A stretch of 64,000 nucleotides of DNA from assembly GCA_003574895.1 (NCBI GenBank), contig PJFB01000007.1:1-64000 (forward strand). Reading direction: 5' to 3'. Source of the stretch: Geobacter sp. (lineage in GTDB: Bacteria > Desulfobacterota > Desulfuromonadia > Geobacterales > Pseudopelobacteraceae). Numbering within the stretch: position 1 is the first letter of the stretch; each line of letters begins with the position of its first letter. The notes beneath the pieces are model-generated. The model saw nothing but the letters and a program-made list of their open reading frames with translations. It was not told where the DNA came from and searched no databases. Both the position numbers and the translations under genes were made by a program. Positions 46,470 to 55,976 of this stretch are shown here, one piece after another.

Positions 46470-46588
46470 GGAACCGCCCAATTCCTGGCGTTAATAAAGG
46501 ATGAAATCCCTCCCGCCAATCTGACCGCGAGGAAAGTGGCGGAGCGGTGCAGGCATGGTACAATTAGCCTACACCAACGGAGGAACAT

Positions 46589-48178
46589 ATGAAAATAACA
46601 CCGGTGGCTTTGATCATAGATGATGAAGAACTGGTCCGCATGGTCTTGAAAGACATGTTTCAGGAGGTCGGCTACCGTGTGTTGGAGGCCGCCGACGGTC
46701 AGGAAGGTTTGGAGGTATTTTCCCGCGAGTGGCCGGATATTGTCCTGACAGACCTGAATATGCCCAAGATGGATGGACTGACCTTCATTGATCACCTCAA
46801 GCAGATTAGCCCCCTCACACCGGTGATCGTCATTTCGGGCACCGGCAATGTCAATGATGTCATCGAAGCGATTCATGTGGGCGCCTGGGATTATATTACC
46901 AAGCCGCTGCAAAAGCTGGAGTGCCTGGAAATCGTTTTGAAGCGGGTTCTGGAACGATCTCGACTAATTGCCGAGAACAATGCCTACCAGGAACATCTTG
47001 AGGAATTGGTAATGCAGCGGACCAAGGAACTGCGCGATAGCGAGGTTCGCTTCCGCACCCTGTTCGAATCCGCCAATGACGCCATAGTGCTGCTGCGAAA
47101 CGAGCGGATCATCTCCTGCAACCGCAAGTCGCTGGAACTATTAGGCTGTTCAGAGCATGAGTTCGTGGAGCAGACACTGCTCTCCTTCTCGCCCTTAAAG
47201 CAACCGGATGGCGGCTATTCCGAAGAACAGCTCAAGGAACGCATGGCAAAGGCCATGGCAGGGGAACCACAGTCATACGAGTGGCAATACTCCCGACACG
47301 ACGGCACCTTTTGTGATGCCGAAATCAGCCTCAACCGCCTGGAGTTACAAGAGGACCTGTACCTCCAGGCGATCATGCGTGATATTACCGAGCGGAAAAA
47401 GGCGGCCAAAGCCCTGCTCTATAATGCCCGCATCAATCGGGAACTGGAGATTGCCCAGGAAATACAGAAATCCCTTCTGCCGGCCCATCCTCCCGAGATG
47501 CCGCGGTTGCAGATGGCCTGCCGCTGGGTTCCAGCAACCCACGTCGGTGGTGACTATTATGACTTTTTTGCCTTAAAAGAAGGTTTTTTCGATGTTGTGA
47601 TAGCAGACGTTGCCGGTCATAGTTTCGGCTCCGCACTCATGATGGCAGAAGCGCGTAGCGTCCTCCACGCCAGGGTCGGTCCCGACTATTCCCCCGGCAA
47701 GCTCCTTGAGGCGATCAATAAACTGCTCTACGAAGACCTGTCCAGGGCCGAGCTGCAAATGAGCATGTTCTATGGGCGTCTGGACACACAAAGCCGCATG
47801 TTTTGCTACGCCAATGCCGGCCAGTCCCCGCCCCTGCTGTATCGGGCCAGGGATAGGGCGTTCGTGGAACTCGACGCGGACGGCATGCTGATGGGGATAC
47901 ATACTGGCGTCTGCTTCGAAGAACAAAGCACACGGATGGAAGATGGTGATATCCTGCTCCTGTACACCGACGGGCTGACAGATGCCGAAAACGCTGGTAA
48001 GGCATTTTTCGGCGTCAACAGGCTCTGTGAAGTGATTGCCTCCCATCGTGAACAGCACCCCGACGAGATCATGGCGGCAATCTTTCAGCAACTGGCGGAA
48101 TTCACCGGGCCCAAACCGATCACCGATGATCTGTCCCTGGTCATCCTCAAGTCCTTGCCCTTGGCGCAGCAATCCTGA
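46589..48178 (+). CDS. Response regulator with PAS and PP2C-type (SpoIIE) phosphatase domains
   Basis: The 529-residue cytoplasmic protein has an N-terminal receiver (IDDEELVRM, phospho-acceptor Asp in VLTDLNMPKMDG at about 54, and the TKPL lysine). A PAS sensor follows at about 155-275, then a SpoIIE/PP2C phosphatase from about 300 (GGDYYDFFAL, ADVAGHSFGSAL, DGLTDAEN, TDDLSLVIL). Such proteins usually dephosphorylate anti-sigma-antagonist proteins. The ATG follows GGAGGAA. No sensor kinase gene is adjacent, so its partner is elsewhere. Confidence 0.93.
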   Translation: MKITPVALIIDDEELVRMVLKDMFQEVGYRVLEAADGQEGLEVFSREWPDIVLTDLNMPKMDGLTFIDHLKQISPLTPVIVISGTGNVNDVIEAIHVGAWDYITKPLQKLECLEIVLKRVLERSRLIAENNAYQEHLEELVMQRTKELRDSEVRFRTLFESANDAIVLLRNERIISCNRKSLELLGCSEHEFVEQTLLSFSPLKQPDGGYSEEQLKERMAKAMAGEPQSYEWQYSRHDGTFCDAEISLNRLELQEDLYLQAIMRDITERKKAAKALLYNARINRELEIAQEIQKSLLPAHPPEMPRLQMACRWVPATHVGGDYYDFFALKEGFFDVVIADVAGHSFGSALMMAEARSVLHARVGPDYSPGKLLEAINKLLYEDLSRAELQMSMFYGRLDTQSRMFCYANAGQSPPLLYRARDRAFVELDADGMLMGIHTGVCFEEQSTRMEDGDILLLYTDGLTDAENAGKAFFGVNRLCEVIASHREQHPDEIMAAIFQQLAEFTGPKPITDDLSLVILKSLPLAQQS

Positions 48179-48261
48179 ACGGATAATGTAATGATTTTTG
48201 CGGCACGGGATGGTATAGTCCCTTCCCTGATGCAGCTGATAATCCCATGCGGGAGAGGGTT

Positions 48262-49479
48262 ATGATCCAAGAAAAAATCTATCTGGTCGGGGCGGGTATC
48301 AAGGGGTGGGAAGGCTTTGGCTCCAAGGCGCTGGAGATCATCGCCAAGGCGGAAGTGCTGATCGGACACCAGCGGCACCTGGATATCTTTCCTGATTTTG
48401 CCGGTGAAAAAATGCCCCTGGGCGACCTGCCCGAACTGCTGGAATTTCTCAAGAAAACCGAAAAGGGTGTGGTGCTGCTGGCATCGGGCGACCCGAACTT
48501 CTTCGGCATCTCCCGCTTCCTCCTGCGCAACCTTCCCAAGGAACGCATCGAGATCTTCGCCAATGTCACCAGCATGCAGTATGCCTTTTCCCGTATCAAG
48601 GAACCGTGGGACGATGCCATCTTCGTGTCGGTCCATGGCCGTGGCATGCATCAGGCCGTGGACAAGATCGTTGCTTCTGAAAAGGCCTGCATACTGACCG
48701 ACAAGGTCAACACGCCGGCAGCCATAGCAACGGAGTTGATCGAAAGGGGTGCCGAAGGATACGAGGCCTGGCTGTGCGAGGACCTGGGCATGGCCAGCGA
48801 GAAATTTACCCGCACGGACGTCCGGGGCCTGCTGGAACTGCAGCCGTCCGATCTCAACATCCTGATCCTGGTGAAGACCTATGAGCCCAACCTGATCCAA
48901 TACCCGCTGATCGGCATCGACGACGACGAGTTCCATACCTCCAAAAAGCTGATCACCAAACAGGAGGTCAGGGCGGTCACCCTGGCCAAGCTCCAGCTGC
49001 AGGACGACCTGGTGCTCTGGGATATCGGCGCCGGCAGTTGTTCGGTCTCCATCGAGGCGTCCAACCTGATGCCCAATGGCCGCATCTTTGCCGTGGAAAA
49101 AAACCCGCAGTACATCACCTTCATCAATGAAAACCTGAAAAAGTTCTGCGCCCGCAATATCAAGCTGGTCGAGGCCTACGCACCGGAAGGGCTGGACGAC
49201 CTGCCCGATCCGGACCGGGTCTTCATCGGCGGGGCCGGCGGCAAACTGGACGAGATCATCGATACGATCGCGCAGCGCCTCAAACCTGAAGGGGTGGTGG
49301 TGATCAACGCAGTGACGCTCGACACCCTGACCAAGGCGGTGGAGTTCCTGGAAGATCACGGCTACGCCGTTGAGGCCACCTGCGTCAACATCGCCAAGAC
49401 CCGCAGCCTGACCGAGTACAAGATGTTCGAGGCCAGCAATCCCGTGTACGTGATTACCGCCCGGAAGGATCGCGAATAG
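48262..49479 (+). CDS. Fused precorrin-6Y methyltransferase/decarboxylase CbiET
   Basis: The 405-residue protein combines CbiE, a tetrapyrrole methyltransferase (IYLVGAGIKGWEGFG, GDPNFFGIS), and CbiT (WDIGAGSCSVSIEAS from about 255, with a FIGGAGGK loop). Together they act at C5 and C15 and remove the acetate at C12 in cobalamin synthesis. The ATG at 48262 follows GGAGAGG. The GTG of the next gene overlaps its stop by one base (TAGTG). Other cobalamin genes lie outside the window. Confidence 0.93.
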   Translation: MIQEKIYLVGAGIKGWEGFGSKALEIIAKAEVLIGHQRHLDIFPDFAGEKMPLGDLPELLEFLKKTEKGVVLLASGDPNFFGISRFLLRNLPKERIEIFANVTSMQYAFSRIKEPWDDAIFVSVHGRGMHQAVDKIVASEKACILTDKVNTPAAIATELIERGAEGYEAWLCEDLGMASEKFTRTDVRGLLELQPSDLNILILVKTYEPNLIQYPLIGIDDDEFHTSKKLITKQEVRAVTLAKLQLQDDLVLWDIGAGSCSVSIEASNLMPNGRIFAVEKNPQYITFINENLKKFCARNIKLVEAYAPEGLDDLPDPDRVFIGGAGGKLDEIIDTIAQRLKPEGVVVINAVTLDTLTKAVEFLEDHGYAVEATCVNIAKTRSLTEYKMFEASNPVYVITARKDRE

Positions 49480-50186
49480 TGCCCAGGCTCTATGCGGTAG
49501 GGGTTGGCCCCGGCGACCCCGAACTCATGACCAGAAAGGCCGAACGCGTACTCCGCTCTGCGGACGTGATCATGGCGCCGGTATCGAACCCGCAGGAGGC
49601 CAGCGTAGCCCTGGCAACGGCCCGTGAGGTTCTGGACGAAACCCGCCAGGAGATCATCCTCCACCAGTTCCCCATGACCTCGGACAAATCCCGGCTGCTG
49701 CAGGCTTGGCACGAGGCCGCCGCACTGATTGCCGCGCGAATCGAGGCCGGCCAGGTGGTCGCCTTCATAACCATCGGCGACCCGCTGTTCTACTCCACCT
49801 TCATCTACCTGTTGCGCATCTTCCAGGCATCCTACCCCCGGATTCCTGTGGACATCGTCCCGGGCATCTCCAGCATCAACGCCTCTGCGGCCCAGGCCAT
49901 GGTCCCGCTGGTCGAGGGTGACGAGCGCATGCTGGTCATTCCTGCCACCGGCGGCCTGGACCGGATCAGGGTTGCGTTGGCAGACTGCGAGACCCTGGTG
50001 CTGCTCAAGGTAAAACCGGTCTATGCCGAGATTCTGGAACTGCTGCGCCAAACCGGCAGGGAACAGGCCGCCATTTTCGTCGAGCGGGTCGGCAGCGACC
50101 GTCAAATAGTGCTGACCGATCCCGACGACATGGCACGGCACAAACCCGACTACCTTTCCTTGATGATCATCCGATGTTCGTCGTAA
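49479..50186 (+). CDS. Precorrin-2 C20-methyltransferase
   Basis: The 235-residue SAM-binding enzyme (CobI/CbiL) methylates C20 of precorrin-2 in cobalamin synthesis. The start LYAVGVGPGDPELMT and the FITIGDPLFYSTFIYL and VPGISSINASA motifs identify it. It uses GTG, overlapping the cbiET stop by one base, so the pair is translationally coupled. CobA-HemD (24874) makes its substrate. The gene converges with the radical SAM gene; a GC-rich stem around 50231-50260 lies in the gap but lacks a T run. Confidence 0.93.
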   Translation: MPRLYAVGVGPGDPELMTRKAERVLRSADVIMAPVSNPQEASVALATAREVLDETRQEIILHQFPMTSDKSRLLQAWHEAAALIAARIEAGQVVAFITIGDPLFYSTFIYLLRIFQASYPRIPVDIVPGISSINASAAQAMVPLVEGDERMLVIPATGGLDRIRVALADCETLVLLKVKPVYAEILELLRQTGREQAAIFVERVGSDRQIVLTDPDDMARHKPDYLSLMIIRCSS

Positions 50187-50262
50187 AACTCGCATTTTCC
50201 AACCTGATCATCATCACCTGCGTCCTGATCGGCAGGCCTTTCCCAACCCTGGGCGGCCTGCG

Positions 50263-52119
50263 CTAGCAGACCGGCACGACAATCCCCTCGCTGACGGCGA
50301 ATTCGAGAAACTGACGGGCTTCATCGGCCCCGATCCCCAGCGTTGCGGCTATCAGGCCGGCCGGGGTACGGCCGTCCAATTGCTCCAGAAACCGGTAGTA
50401 CGGCTCGCTGATGGATTCGGTGCAGATACCGTCCACCCCGGGATAGATCACCGCCCAGGAGCCGCTGGCGGGAAAATGGTCGGCAAAGGCCCGCACATCC
50501 GGGGCTCCGGCCTCCAGGATATCCAGGATTTCGTAGCGGAATTCCGCCAGCCGGGCCGATGGTGCCACTCTGCCGGGAATCTTCAATAGTGCCATCTTTT
50601 TCAACTCCCGCCGGCCAGGAGGCTCTGGCGGCGGTGTCTGCAAGGCTGCGGCGTAGTGGTGGTGGTAATCAACCAGGTCAAGGACCAGTGCCAACAGCCG
50701 TTTGCCCCCTTTCCGGCCGTATAACCGCGTCAGGAACTCCCTTTGCATCTGCCAGATCTCGTCATCGCCCAGATCGGCCTCAACCGGCATGGCCCCCCTT
50801 TTCGCTTTCAACCATGCCCCGAACTCTTGCAGAAAATCCGACGGCTTCAGGCCCAAGGGGGCCACAACCCCATTGAACCAGGCCACGGCCTTGCCCCGGG
50901 TGTAAAAGATATCGCAGGCGCAGGCCAGCATCCTGGCCTGCGCCATCGCCTCGGGACCGAAGGTCGGGGATGACAGCAGGGTATAGGGTGGCTCTGCCAG
51001 GTGGTGCAGCCCCAGGGAATCGCTCCGCAGCGCCAGTGCGGTGCCTGGCAGGATCGCCAGGGGAAATATGTCCAGGTGGTTGGGGTAGAGCCCCAGGGCA
51101 AAGTCGAGGCTCCGGGCAAAGCCCGGCAGGGTGTCGCCCGGCAGACCGTACATCAGATCAAAGCCGAACACCGCGCCGCACCCGTTCAACAGGGCAATCC
51201 GGGCCGCAAAATCCTTTGGTTTGAACACCCGGTTGACCCCCTTCAGCACCTCTGTATCCGCGCTTTGCAGGCCAATCTGCAGGGAGCAGGTGATCCGGGC
51301 AAAAAGGTGGGCCATCTCCTTGTCGATGAATTCGCTGCGGACCTCGAAATGAAAATGTATCCGGGGGGCGATCCTGGCAATCAACCTCAGAATGGCCTTG
51401 GCGCGCACCGCATCCTGGTTGAAAGTGGAATCGAGCACAAAGACCTGGGCAACGCCGTGGGCCGCGAAATGGTGCAGTTCCGCCTCGAGCCGCGCCAGCG
51501 AAAAGCACCGCACGCCACGACCGCCAAGGGAGTCGAAGCAGAAATCGCAGGCAAAGCCGCACCCCCGGGAAAGCTGCCAGAGTACGCCTTTGGAACTACC
51601 TGCGTCCAGGATGCCGTTCAGGTAGGGGGATTGGATCGCATCCAGGTCGGCCAGCGGCACAAGAGGCGGCATCCCGCCGGCATCCCCCCCCCTGGCAACG
51701 ACGCCGGGGATGCCCGCCACCCCCCTGCCGGCTGACAGGCGTGAGCATATCTCGGCAAACGGTTGCTCACCTTCGCCGACAACCAGGAAGTCAAAGGACG
51801 CCCCGGACATCACCCCCTGGGGATCGGCCGTCGCTTCGGGACCGCCGGCAAAGAGGACTATTCCGGGCAGCTGACTGGCCACATTGCGGGCGACCTCCAG
51901 GCAGAAGGCCCGGTTCCAGGCATACATCGAGAAACCGATCGCATCGGGGTGCTGCCTGACGAGTTCGGCCACGCAGCCGGCTGCCGGCTGATTGGCAAAA
52001 AAGTCCGCCAGCGTGATCTCCAGCGGAGCATTGGCCGCATATCCCTTGAGAAAGGCATTGGCAAGCGGTATTGCCTGGGGAGAAGGATAGGGATGGATGG
52101 CAACAAGGGTTACAAGCAA
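50263..52119 (-). CDS. B12-binding-domain radical SAM protein
   Basis: The 618-residue protein has an N-terminal cobalamin-binding-like domain (about residues 1-130, including LFAGGPEATADP). A radical SAM core follows, with the cluster motif CGFACDFC in LSRGCGFACDFCFDS and SLQIGLQSAD, and a C-terminal extension of about 250 residues. Such enzymes methylate or rearrange unactivated carbon, but the substrate is not predictable. The start is a TTG behind AAGGAA. It sits next to two cobalamin synthesis genes, which may be chance or functional. Confidence 0.85.
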   Translation of the reverse strand: MLVTLVAIHPYPSPQAIPLANAFLKGYAANAPLEITLADFFANQPAAGCVAELVRQHPDAIGFSMYAWNRAFCLEVARNVASQLPGIVLFAGGPEATADPQGVMSGASFDFLVVGEGEQPFAEICSRLSAGRGVAGIPGVVARGGDAGGMPPLVPLADLDAIQSPYLNGILDAGSSKGVLWQLSRGCGFACDFCFDSLGGRGVRCFSLARLEAELHHFAAHGVAQVFVLDSTFNQDAVRAKAILRLIARIAPRIHFHFEVRSEFIDKEMAHLFARITCSLQIGLQSADTEVLKGVNRVFKPKDFAARIALLNGCGAVFGFDLMYGLPGDTLPGFARSLDFALGLYPNHLDIFPLAILPGTALALRSDSLGLHHLAEPPYTLLSSPTFGPEAMAQARMLACACDIFYTRGKAVAWFNGVVAPLGLKPSDFLQEFGAWLKAKRGAMPVEADLGDDEIWQMQREFLTRLYGRKGGKRLLALVLDLVDYHHHYAAALQTPPPEPPGRRELKKMALLKIPGRVAPSARLAEFRYEILDILEAGAPDVRAFADHFPASGSWAVIYPGVDGICTESISEPYYRFLEQLDGRTPAGLIAATLGIGADEARQFLEFAVSEGIVVPVC

Positions 52120-52135
52120 GGAACGGTTCCTTTCG

Positions 52136-52290
52136 TCAACTCAAGCAAAAGGGAACGTTGACACCAATCAACTGAAAGACATCAAGCATAAGCTGGTCGT
52201 TCTGGCGGACCTGGCGCAGCACTTCCAATTCCAGCAGGCGCAGTTCGCGGTGGAAAGCGGCATCAGGTATCCTTTGGTGGGAGACTAAAC
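52136..52290 (-). pseudogene. Coding-like fragment without a start
   Basis: A minus-strand frame ending at 52136 has a smooth, GC-ending codon pattern (FHRELRLLELEVLRQVRQNDQ) but no start codon or complete domain of its own. The frame upstream runs antisense over the antitoxin and does not look coding. It may be the end of a lost gene. I do not recognise it. Confidence 0.3.
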
Positions 52291-52319
52291 AGCTTGGGCG
52301 CTGCACGGGTGAAAAAACA

Positions 52320-52685
52320 TTACAAAAAAAACCGATAGTCGCATTTAAGAGCCTCTGCAAGCTTCTTCGCACGTTCTTTGCCAATGGGCCGCTTGCCGTT
52401 TTCCATCTCCGAAATGTGGCGGCGGGGGATGCCGGTAAGCTCCGCAAGCTGCACCTGCGTAAGGTCTTCACGGGTGCGATACCCCTGCAATGCTACTGCC
52501 CACCTGGGCTGCCCGGTGAAGTACTTGTCGAAAAACTCGTCAGCTGTAATGCCCCCTTCATCTCCTTTTTCAGGCTCTATGCATTCCACATAGCGCTTGA
52601 TACGGCTGACATTGGCCGGGTGCACCCGAAAGTGCAACGATACCAATCCGTCGTCAATAGGGCGCTTTTTCGTGCGTGCCAACAT
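52320..52685 (-). CDS. HigA-like antitoxin with XRE helix-turn-helix
   Basis: The 121-residue protein has an N-terminal extension of about 65 residues and a C-terminal XRE DNA-binding domain (LTQVQLAELTGIPRRHISEM). In HigBA modules the antitoxin follows the toxin and represses the shared promoter. The extension is longer than in the shortest HigA proteins and may hold the toxin-binding part. The ATG follows GGAGG. The start overlaps the end of the toxin gene by 32 bases, which supports co-translation. Confidence 0.82.
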   Translation of the reverse strand: MLARTKKRPIDDGLVSLHFRVHPANVSRIKRYVECIEPEKGDEGGITADEFFDKYFTGQPRWAVALQGYRTREDLTQVQLAELTGIPRRHISEMENGKRPIGKERAKKLAEALKCDYRFFL

Positions 52686-52929
52686 ATATAACCTCCACCG
52701 TGATCGTTCCCTTATCTTCGGACCATACAGCCACGTACGTAGGTTTTCCCTTTTTCAAGTGGCAATGATGCCGACCATCGCCCAACTTTGAATAGTTTGG
52801 CCAGTCACCACGTACCGGTCCTGATTCCTTGATGTTTTGCATCAATTCGTTCAAGGCCGCAATGACAGGACGAGGCAACAATGCTGCCTGTTTTTCTGCC
52901 TTTCTATGGAGTGTAACCGTCCATGTCAT
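52654..52929 (-). CDS. RelE/HigB-type toxin
   Basis: The 91-residue protein (from the ATG at 52929) has the pattern of RelE/HigB ribonuclease toxins: MTWTVTLHRKAEKQ at the start, a basic GDGRHHCHLKKGKPTYVAVW strand region and IYVGTHEKAPY at the end. These cleave mRNA on the ribosome when the antitoxin is degraded. The frame is open to 53061, which would add 44 residues without a clear ribosome site. The antitoxin gene follows with a 32-base overlap, the HigBA order. Confidence 0.78.
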   Translation of the reverse strand: MTWTVTLHRKAEKQAALLPRPVIAALNELMQNIKESGPVRGDWPNYSKLGDGRHHCHLKKGKPTYVAVWSEDKGTITVEVIYVGTHEKAPY

Positions 52930-53105
52930 GGACAATAATGTACCTTTTTTGGGTGCACTGTCAATCTTAAACAGGTCAAGTCTGCAATATCCGGCGGGCT
53001 TGCCTAAGCCGCCAACTTCAATGTGGTTTTCAATCTCATCCAGGTCACACAAAACAACCAATCCTCAGTCTGCTCTATCAACCCTTTCTCTTCCAACACT
53101 CTTAC

Positions 53106-53564
53106 TCAGCGTTTCCCCTTCACCATCCTGGTAAGCAAGCGATCCAGCGCAGAGGCGAAACGCTGGCGGTCGGTCATGCCGAACTGGGCCGGACCGCCCT
53201 GGACCAGCCCCTCCATGCGCAGTTGTTGCATCAGGTCCCGCATGGAGAGCCGTTCACCCACATTCTCCTCGGTGTACAGTTCCCCGCGGGGATCTATACC
53301 TGTCGCCCCCTTGGCAACGATCCTGGCTGCCAGCGGGATATCGGCCGTAATCACCAAGTCTTCCGCCGTGACCTGCTCGACAATATAGTCGTCCGCCACA
53401 TCGGGCCCTTCGCCGACCAGCACCGACGTAATCAGCCCGGAGTGGGCCTTTGACAGGTCCTTGTTGGCAACCAGCCGGACCGGCAGTTGCAGCCGCTCCG
53501 AGGCCCGGAATATAATCTCCTTGATGACCCGCGGGCAGGCATCGGCATCAATCCAGATAATCAT
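53106..53564 (-). CDS. YaiI/YqxD family protein (DUF188)
   Basis: The 152-residue protein starts [16 protein letters not shown], the acidic start of the NYN/PIN-like DUF188 family, and has [16 protein letters not shown] and [11 protein letters not shown] in the usual places. The function of the family is not established, although a nuclease-like fold is proposed. The ATG at 53564 follows AAGGAG by five bases; a TTG one codon earlier is also open. It lies upstream of higBA and downstream of the methyltransferase on the minus strand. Confidence 0.92.
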   Translation of the reverse strand: MIIWIDADACPRVIKEIIFRASERLQLPVRLVANKDLSKAHSGLITSVLVGEGPDVADDYIVEQVTAEDLVITADIPLAARIVAKGATGIDPRGELYTEENVGERLSMRDLMQQLRMEGLVQGGPAQFGMTDRQRFASALDRLLTRMVKGKR

Positions 53565-53643
53565 CAATACTCCTTGTTAGTAGCACAGGAATGCATATTC
53601 TTCCAGCAAGGACCGGTACTGGAGCCGATACACGGCAAGCGGT

Positions 53644-54852
53644 TCAGCCGGGCTTCACGCAGAGGGCGTACTTGAGGTAGCGCCCCTCCGGGAAGGTGAC
53701 CGGGTAAGGGAAATCCTCCGGCTGGCCGGCCAGGGAGATAACCCGCAGATCGCTGCCCGCCTGCAGGGCGCCGCGGCGCAACTCCTTGAGGTATTCTTCC
53801 ACGGTCACCTTCTGATGGTTGGAAGAGGCAATCAGCAGGCCGCCCGATGACAGCAGCGGTAAGGCAGCCGCCACCAGCCCGGAGGTGCCGCCGCGGGTGT
53901 TGAAACTGCCCTTGGAGGTGGTGGAGAATGAGGGGGGGTCCATGATGACGATGTCATAACCCTTGCCCTGGCGCCCCAGGTCGGCCAAAACCTTCTGGCA
54001 ATCGCCCACGATAAAGTCGTGGTTTTTGGCATTGAGCCGGTTCACGCCGAAATTGTCCCTGGCCCATTCGGTGTAGCCGCTGGAGGCATCCACGCTGGTG
54101 ACTCGGCTCGCCCCGGCAGCGGCAGCCGCCACCGAGAAGGCACCGGTATAGGCAAACAGGTTAAGCACGCGCTTGTTGGCCACACGGCCCATCAAGTCCC
54201 GGCGGTTCTTGCGCTGATCAAGGAACAGGCCGGTGTTGAGACCGTATTCCAGGCTCACCAGAAAGGCGAGTCCGTTCTCTCTTACCAGCAGTTTTTCCGG
54301 GGCGGCAACTCCCGCCAGGAGCCGGCCATAGCGCTTGCTGTCGCTGACCGCCTCCAGTTCCCTGGTTTTTCGAGGTCTGACCTTTTCGTAGATGCCCTGT
54401 GGTGCCAGCAATTCCTGCAGCACCTCGATCACCATGCCGAGATGGGGCCGCCAGCCGGCGCAATAGAGCTGGATCATCAGGTAACCGCCATAACAATCAA
54501 TCGTGAGGCCAGGCAGTCCATCCCCCTCGGCATTGACCAGCCGGTAGGCATCCGTATCCCCCAGAGCTGCGTGCCCGTGGCGAATCGCCATGGCCGCTTT
54601 CAGGCGTCTTGCCAGCCAGTCGCGCTCCAGGCGCATTGGTTGCCGCTCCAGCACCCGCGCCACGATCCGGTCCTCGGGATCGAGCAGGGCCGTGGCCAGG
54701 AACCGTCCCTGGCTATCGCTCAACTCCACAACCTGGCCAGGCTGCCCTGCGGGCCAGCGCCTGGTATGGCTGTCGGCAATGACCCACGGATGCCCCAATT
54801 CCAGCATCCGTAACGTTTCCGGTCCAACGGTCCATCTGTCCGGCTGTTTCAT
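53644..54852 (-). CDS. Class I SAM rRNA large-subunit methyltransferase, RlmI-like
   Basis: The 402-residue protein has an N-terminal PUA-like domain (about residues 1-75), a middle EEHEE domain and a C-terminal Rossmann methyltransferase. VLNLFAYTGAFSVAAAAAG is motif I, VTSVDASSGYTEWARDN the SAM-binding acid, and IMDPPSFS the catalytic motif IV. RlmI makes m5C in 23S rRNA. The family also includes RlmK-like proteins, so the base is uncertain. The ATG follows AAAAGGGG. It is co-directional with yaiI and higBA. Confidence 0.92.
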   Translation of the reverse strand: MKQPDRWTVGPETLRMLELGHPWVIADSHTRRWPAGQPGQVVELSDSQGRFLATALLDPEDRIVARVLERQPMRLERDWLARRLKAAMAIRHGHAALGDTDAYRLVNAEGDGLPGLTIDCYGGYLMIQLYCAGWRPHLGMVIEVLQELLAPQGIYEKVRPRKTRELEAVSDSKRYGRLLAGVAAPEKLLVRENGLAFLVSLEYGLNTGLFLDQRKNRRDLMGRVANKRVLNLFAYTGAFSVAAAAAGASRVTSVDASSGYTEWARDNFGVNRLNAKNHDFIVGDCQKVLADLGRQGKGYDIVIMDPPSFSTTSKGSFNTRGGTSGLVAAALPLLSSGGLLIASSNHQKVTVEEYLKELRRGALQAGSDLRVISLAGQPEDFPYPVTFPEGRYLKYALCVKPG

Positions 54853-54927
54853 TGCATTACCCCTTTTGTCTTGGCCCCTTCACGTTGTAGCCACCACTTC
54901 CCTGGCAATTTCAGGCACTGACAGCCG

Positions 54928-54949
54928 AAAGCCCGCGCAGGCGGGCTTT
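54928..54949 (-). terminator. Hairpin after the DUF2284 gene
   Basis: A 9-bp perfect stem (AAAGCCCGC with GCGGGCTTT) with a 4-base loop lies 38 bases after the DUF2284 stop. Only three T residues follow, inside the stem, so termination is not certain. Confidence 0.4.
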
Positions 54950-54986
54950 GAATCACATAATAGTCAGATCGCTGGATACCTGGTGT

Positions 54987-55526
54987 CTATTCTATCAGCA
55001 AAAAGGCGTAGCGGTTCATTTCCTGATCGTAGTCGTCGAGCACTGTTATGGGGTAGCCGAATTTGGCAACCGTAGCAAAGACATCCACCCCCATGCCCTC
55101 CGGGCAGGGACGCGCCAATTTTTTGTTGCGGCAGGCGGCACGGGTATTGGCACATTCGCGGCACAGCTTGCAGTTGTCCATGAAGAGCATGAATGCCTGA
55201 TGATAACCGGTAATAAAAACCTGGCGCTCCAGCTCGGCCAAGGAGCGGTTGACCTCACGGGACCAGGCGTGGCGCTCCTCTGGATCGTCGAGCCGTTTGG
55301 TAATATGAAAAACCGCACCGATGCGAAATTCACTGAAAAAGGTCCGGCATTCGGCAATGGGAGGGGTGTTTGGGGGGCAGGAGGCGTTACGTCCGTAACT
55401 GTCGCAACCGTACATGCATTTCATCCGTACCCACTGGGCCACCACGATCTCGGAAGGATCGATCCAGCGATAATCGGTAAAATTGTTATCGTTGAAGATT
55501 TTCTGAAGTAATGTCTGGTCTGCCAT
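54987..55526 (-). CDS. DUF2284 cysteine-rich metal-binding protein
   Basis: The 179-residue protein carries two cysteine groups: CMYGCDSYGRNASCPP in the first third and CKLCRECANTRAAC in the second half, with a terminal CPEGMG. This layout matches the DUF2284 family, thought to bind iron-sulfur clusters or zinc; the exact function is unknown. The ATG follows GGAAAGAG. It follows the CheW gene by 21 bases on the minus strand, so it may share that transcript. Confidence 0.87.
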   Translation of the reverse strand: MADQTLLQKIFNDNNFTDYRWIDPSEIVVAQWVRMKCMYGCDSYGRNASCPPNTPPIAECRTFFSEFRIGAVFHITKRLDDPEERHAWSREVNRSLAELERQVFITGYHQAFMLFMDNCKLCRECANTRAACRNKKLARPCPEGMGVDVFATVAKFGYPITVLDDYDQEMNRYAFLLIE

Positions 55527-55547
55527 CTGCTCTTTCCGTGTGCTTTG

Positions 55548-55976
55548 TTATAAAATTTCCGCAGCCGCCAGCGCCACTTGCTCGGCATCCAGCAGGGTAA
55601 GGACTCCGTCTGCCAGTGTAAGCTCCCTGGCGGCAAACCGAACATCATCCCCTTGAATCGGATCGCCGAACTGCACCTGCCCGGCCGGGACAATCCGCTC
55701 CACCCTTTCCACCAGAAACGACAGCGCCGCAATACCGGCATCAAGCACGACAATCTTCTCCTGGCCCTGTCCCGGGGGAAGACCCATAAACGCGGCCAGG
55801 TCCATGACCGCCACAATATTGCCATGGAAATTCATGGCGCCGACATAACAGGCGGGTGCTCCGGGGATAGGCCAGGTTGTCTGCGGTTCTTCCACCTCTG
55901 CCACCTGTGCCAGGTCAAAGGCAAAGCGCCTGCCCGACAGGCAAAAGATCAGGAACTTCTGATTCCTGGCTGTCAT
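55548..55976 (-). CDS. CheW-like coupling protein
   Basis: The 142-residue protein is a CheW domain: [19 protein letters not shown] at the start, a [19 protein letters not shown] segment and [12 protein letters not shown]. CheW links receptors to the CheA kinase. Its start overlaps the MCP stop by four bases (ATGA), so the two are coupled. No CheA, CheY or CheB gene lies in the window. It may serve one specific receptor. Confidence 0.93.
   Translation of the reverse strand: MTARNQKFLIFCLSGRRFAFDLAQVAEVEEPQTTWPIPGAPACYVGAMNFHGNIVAVMDLAAFMGLPPGQGQEKIVVLDAGIAALSFLVERVERIVPAGQVQFGDPIQGDDVRFAARELTLADGVLTLLDAEQVALAAAEIL

Noticed and set aside
50231-50260. GC-rich stem between cbiL and the radical SAM gene as a terminator
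   Set aside because: A 7-bp stem is present but there is no T run on either strand.
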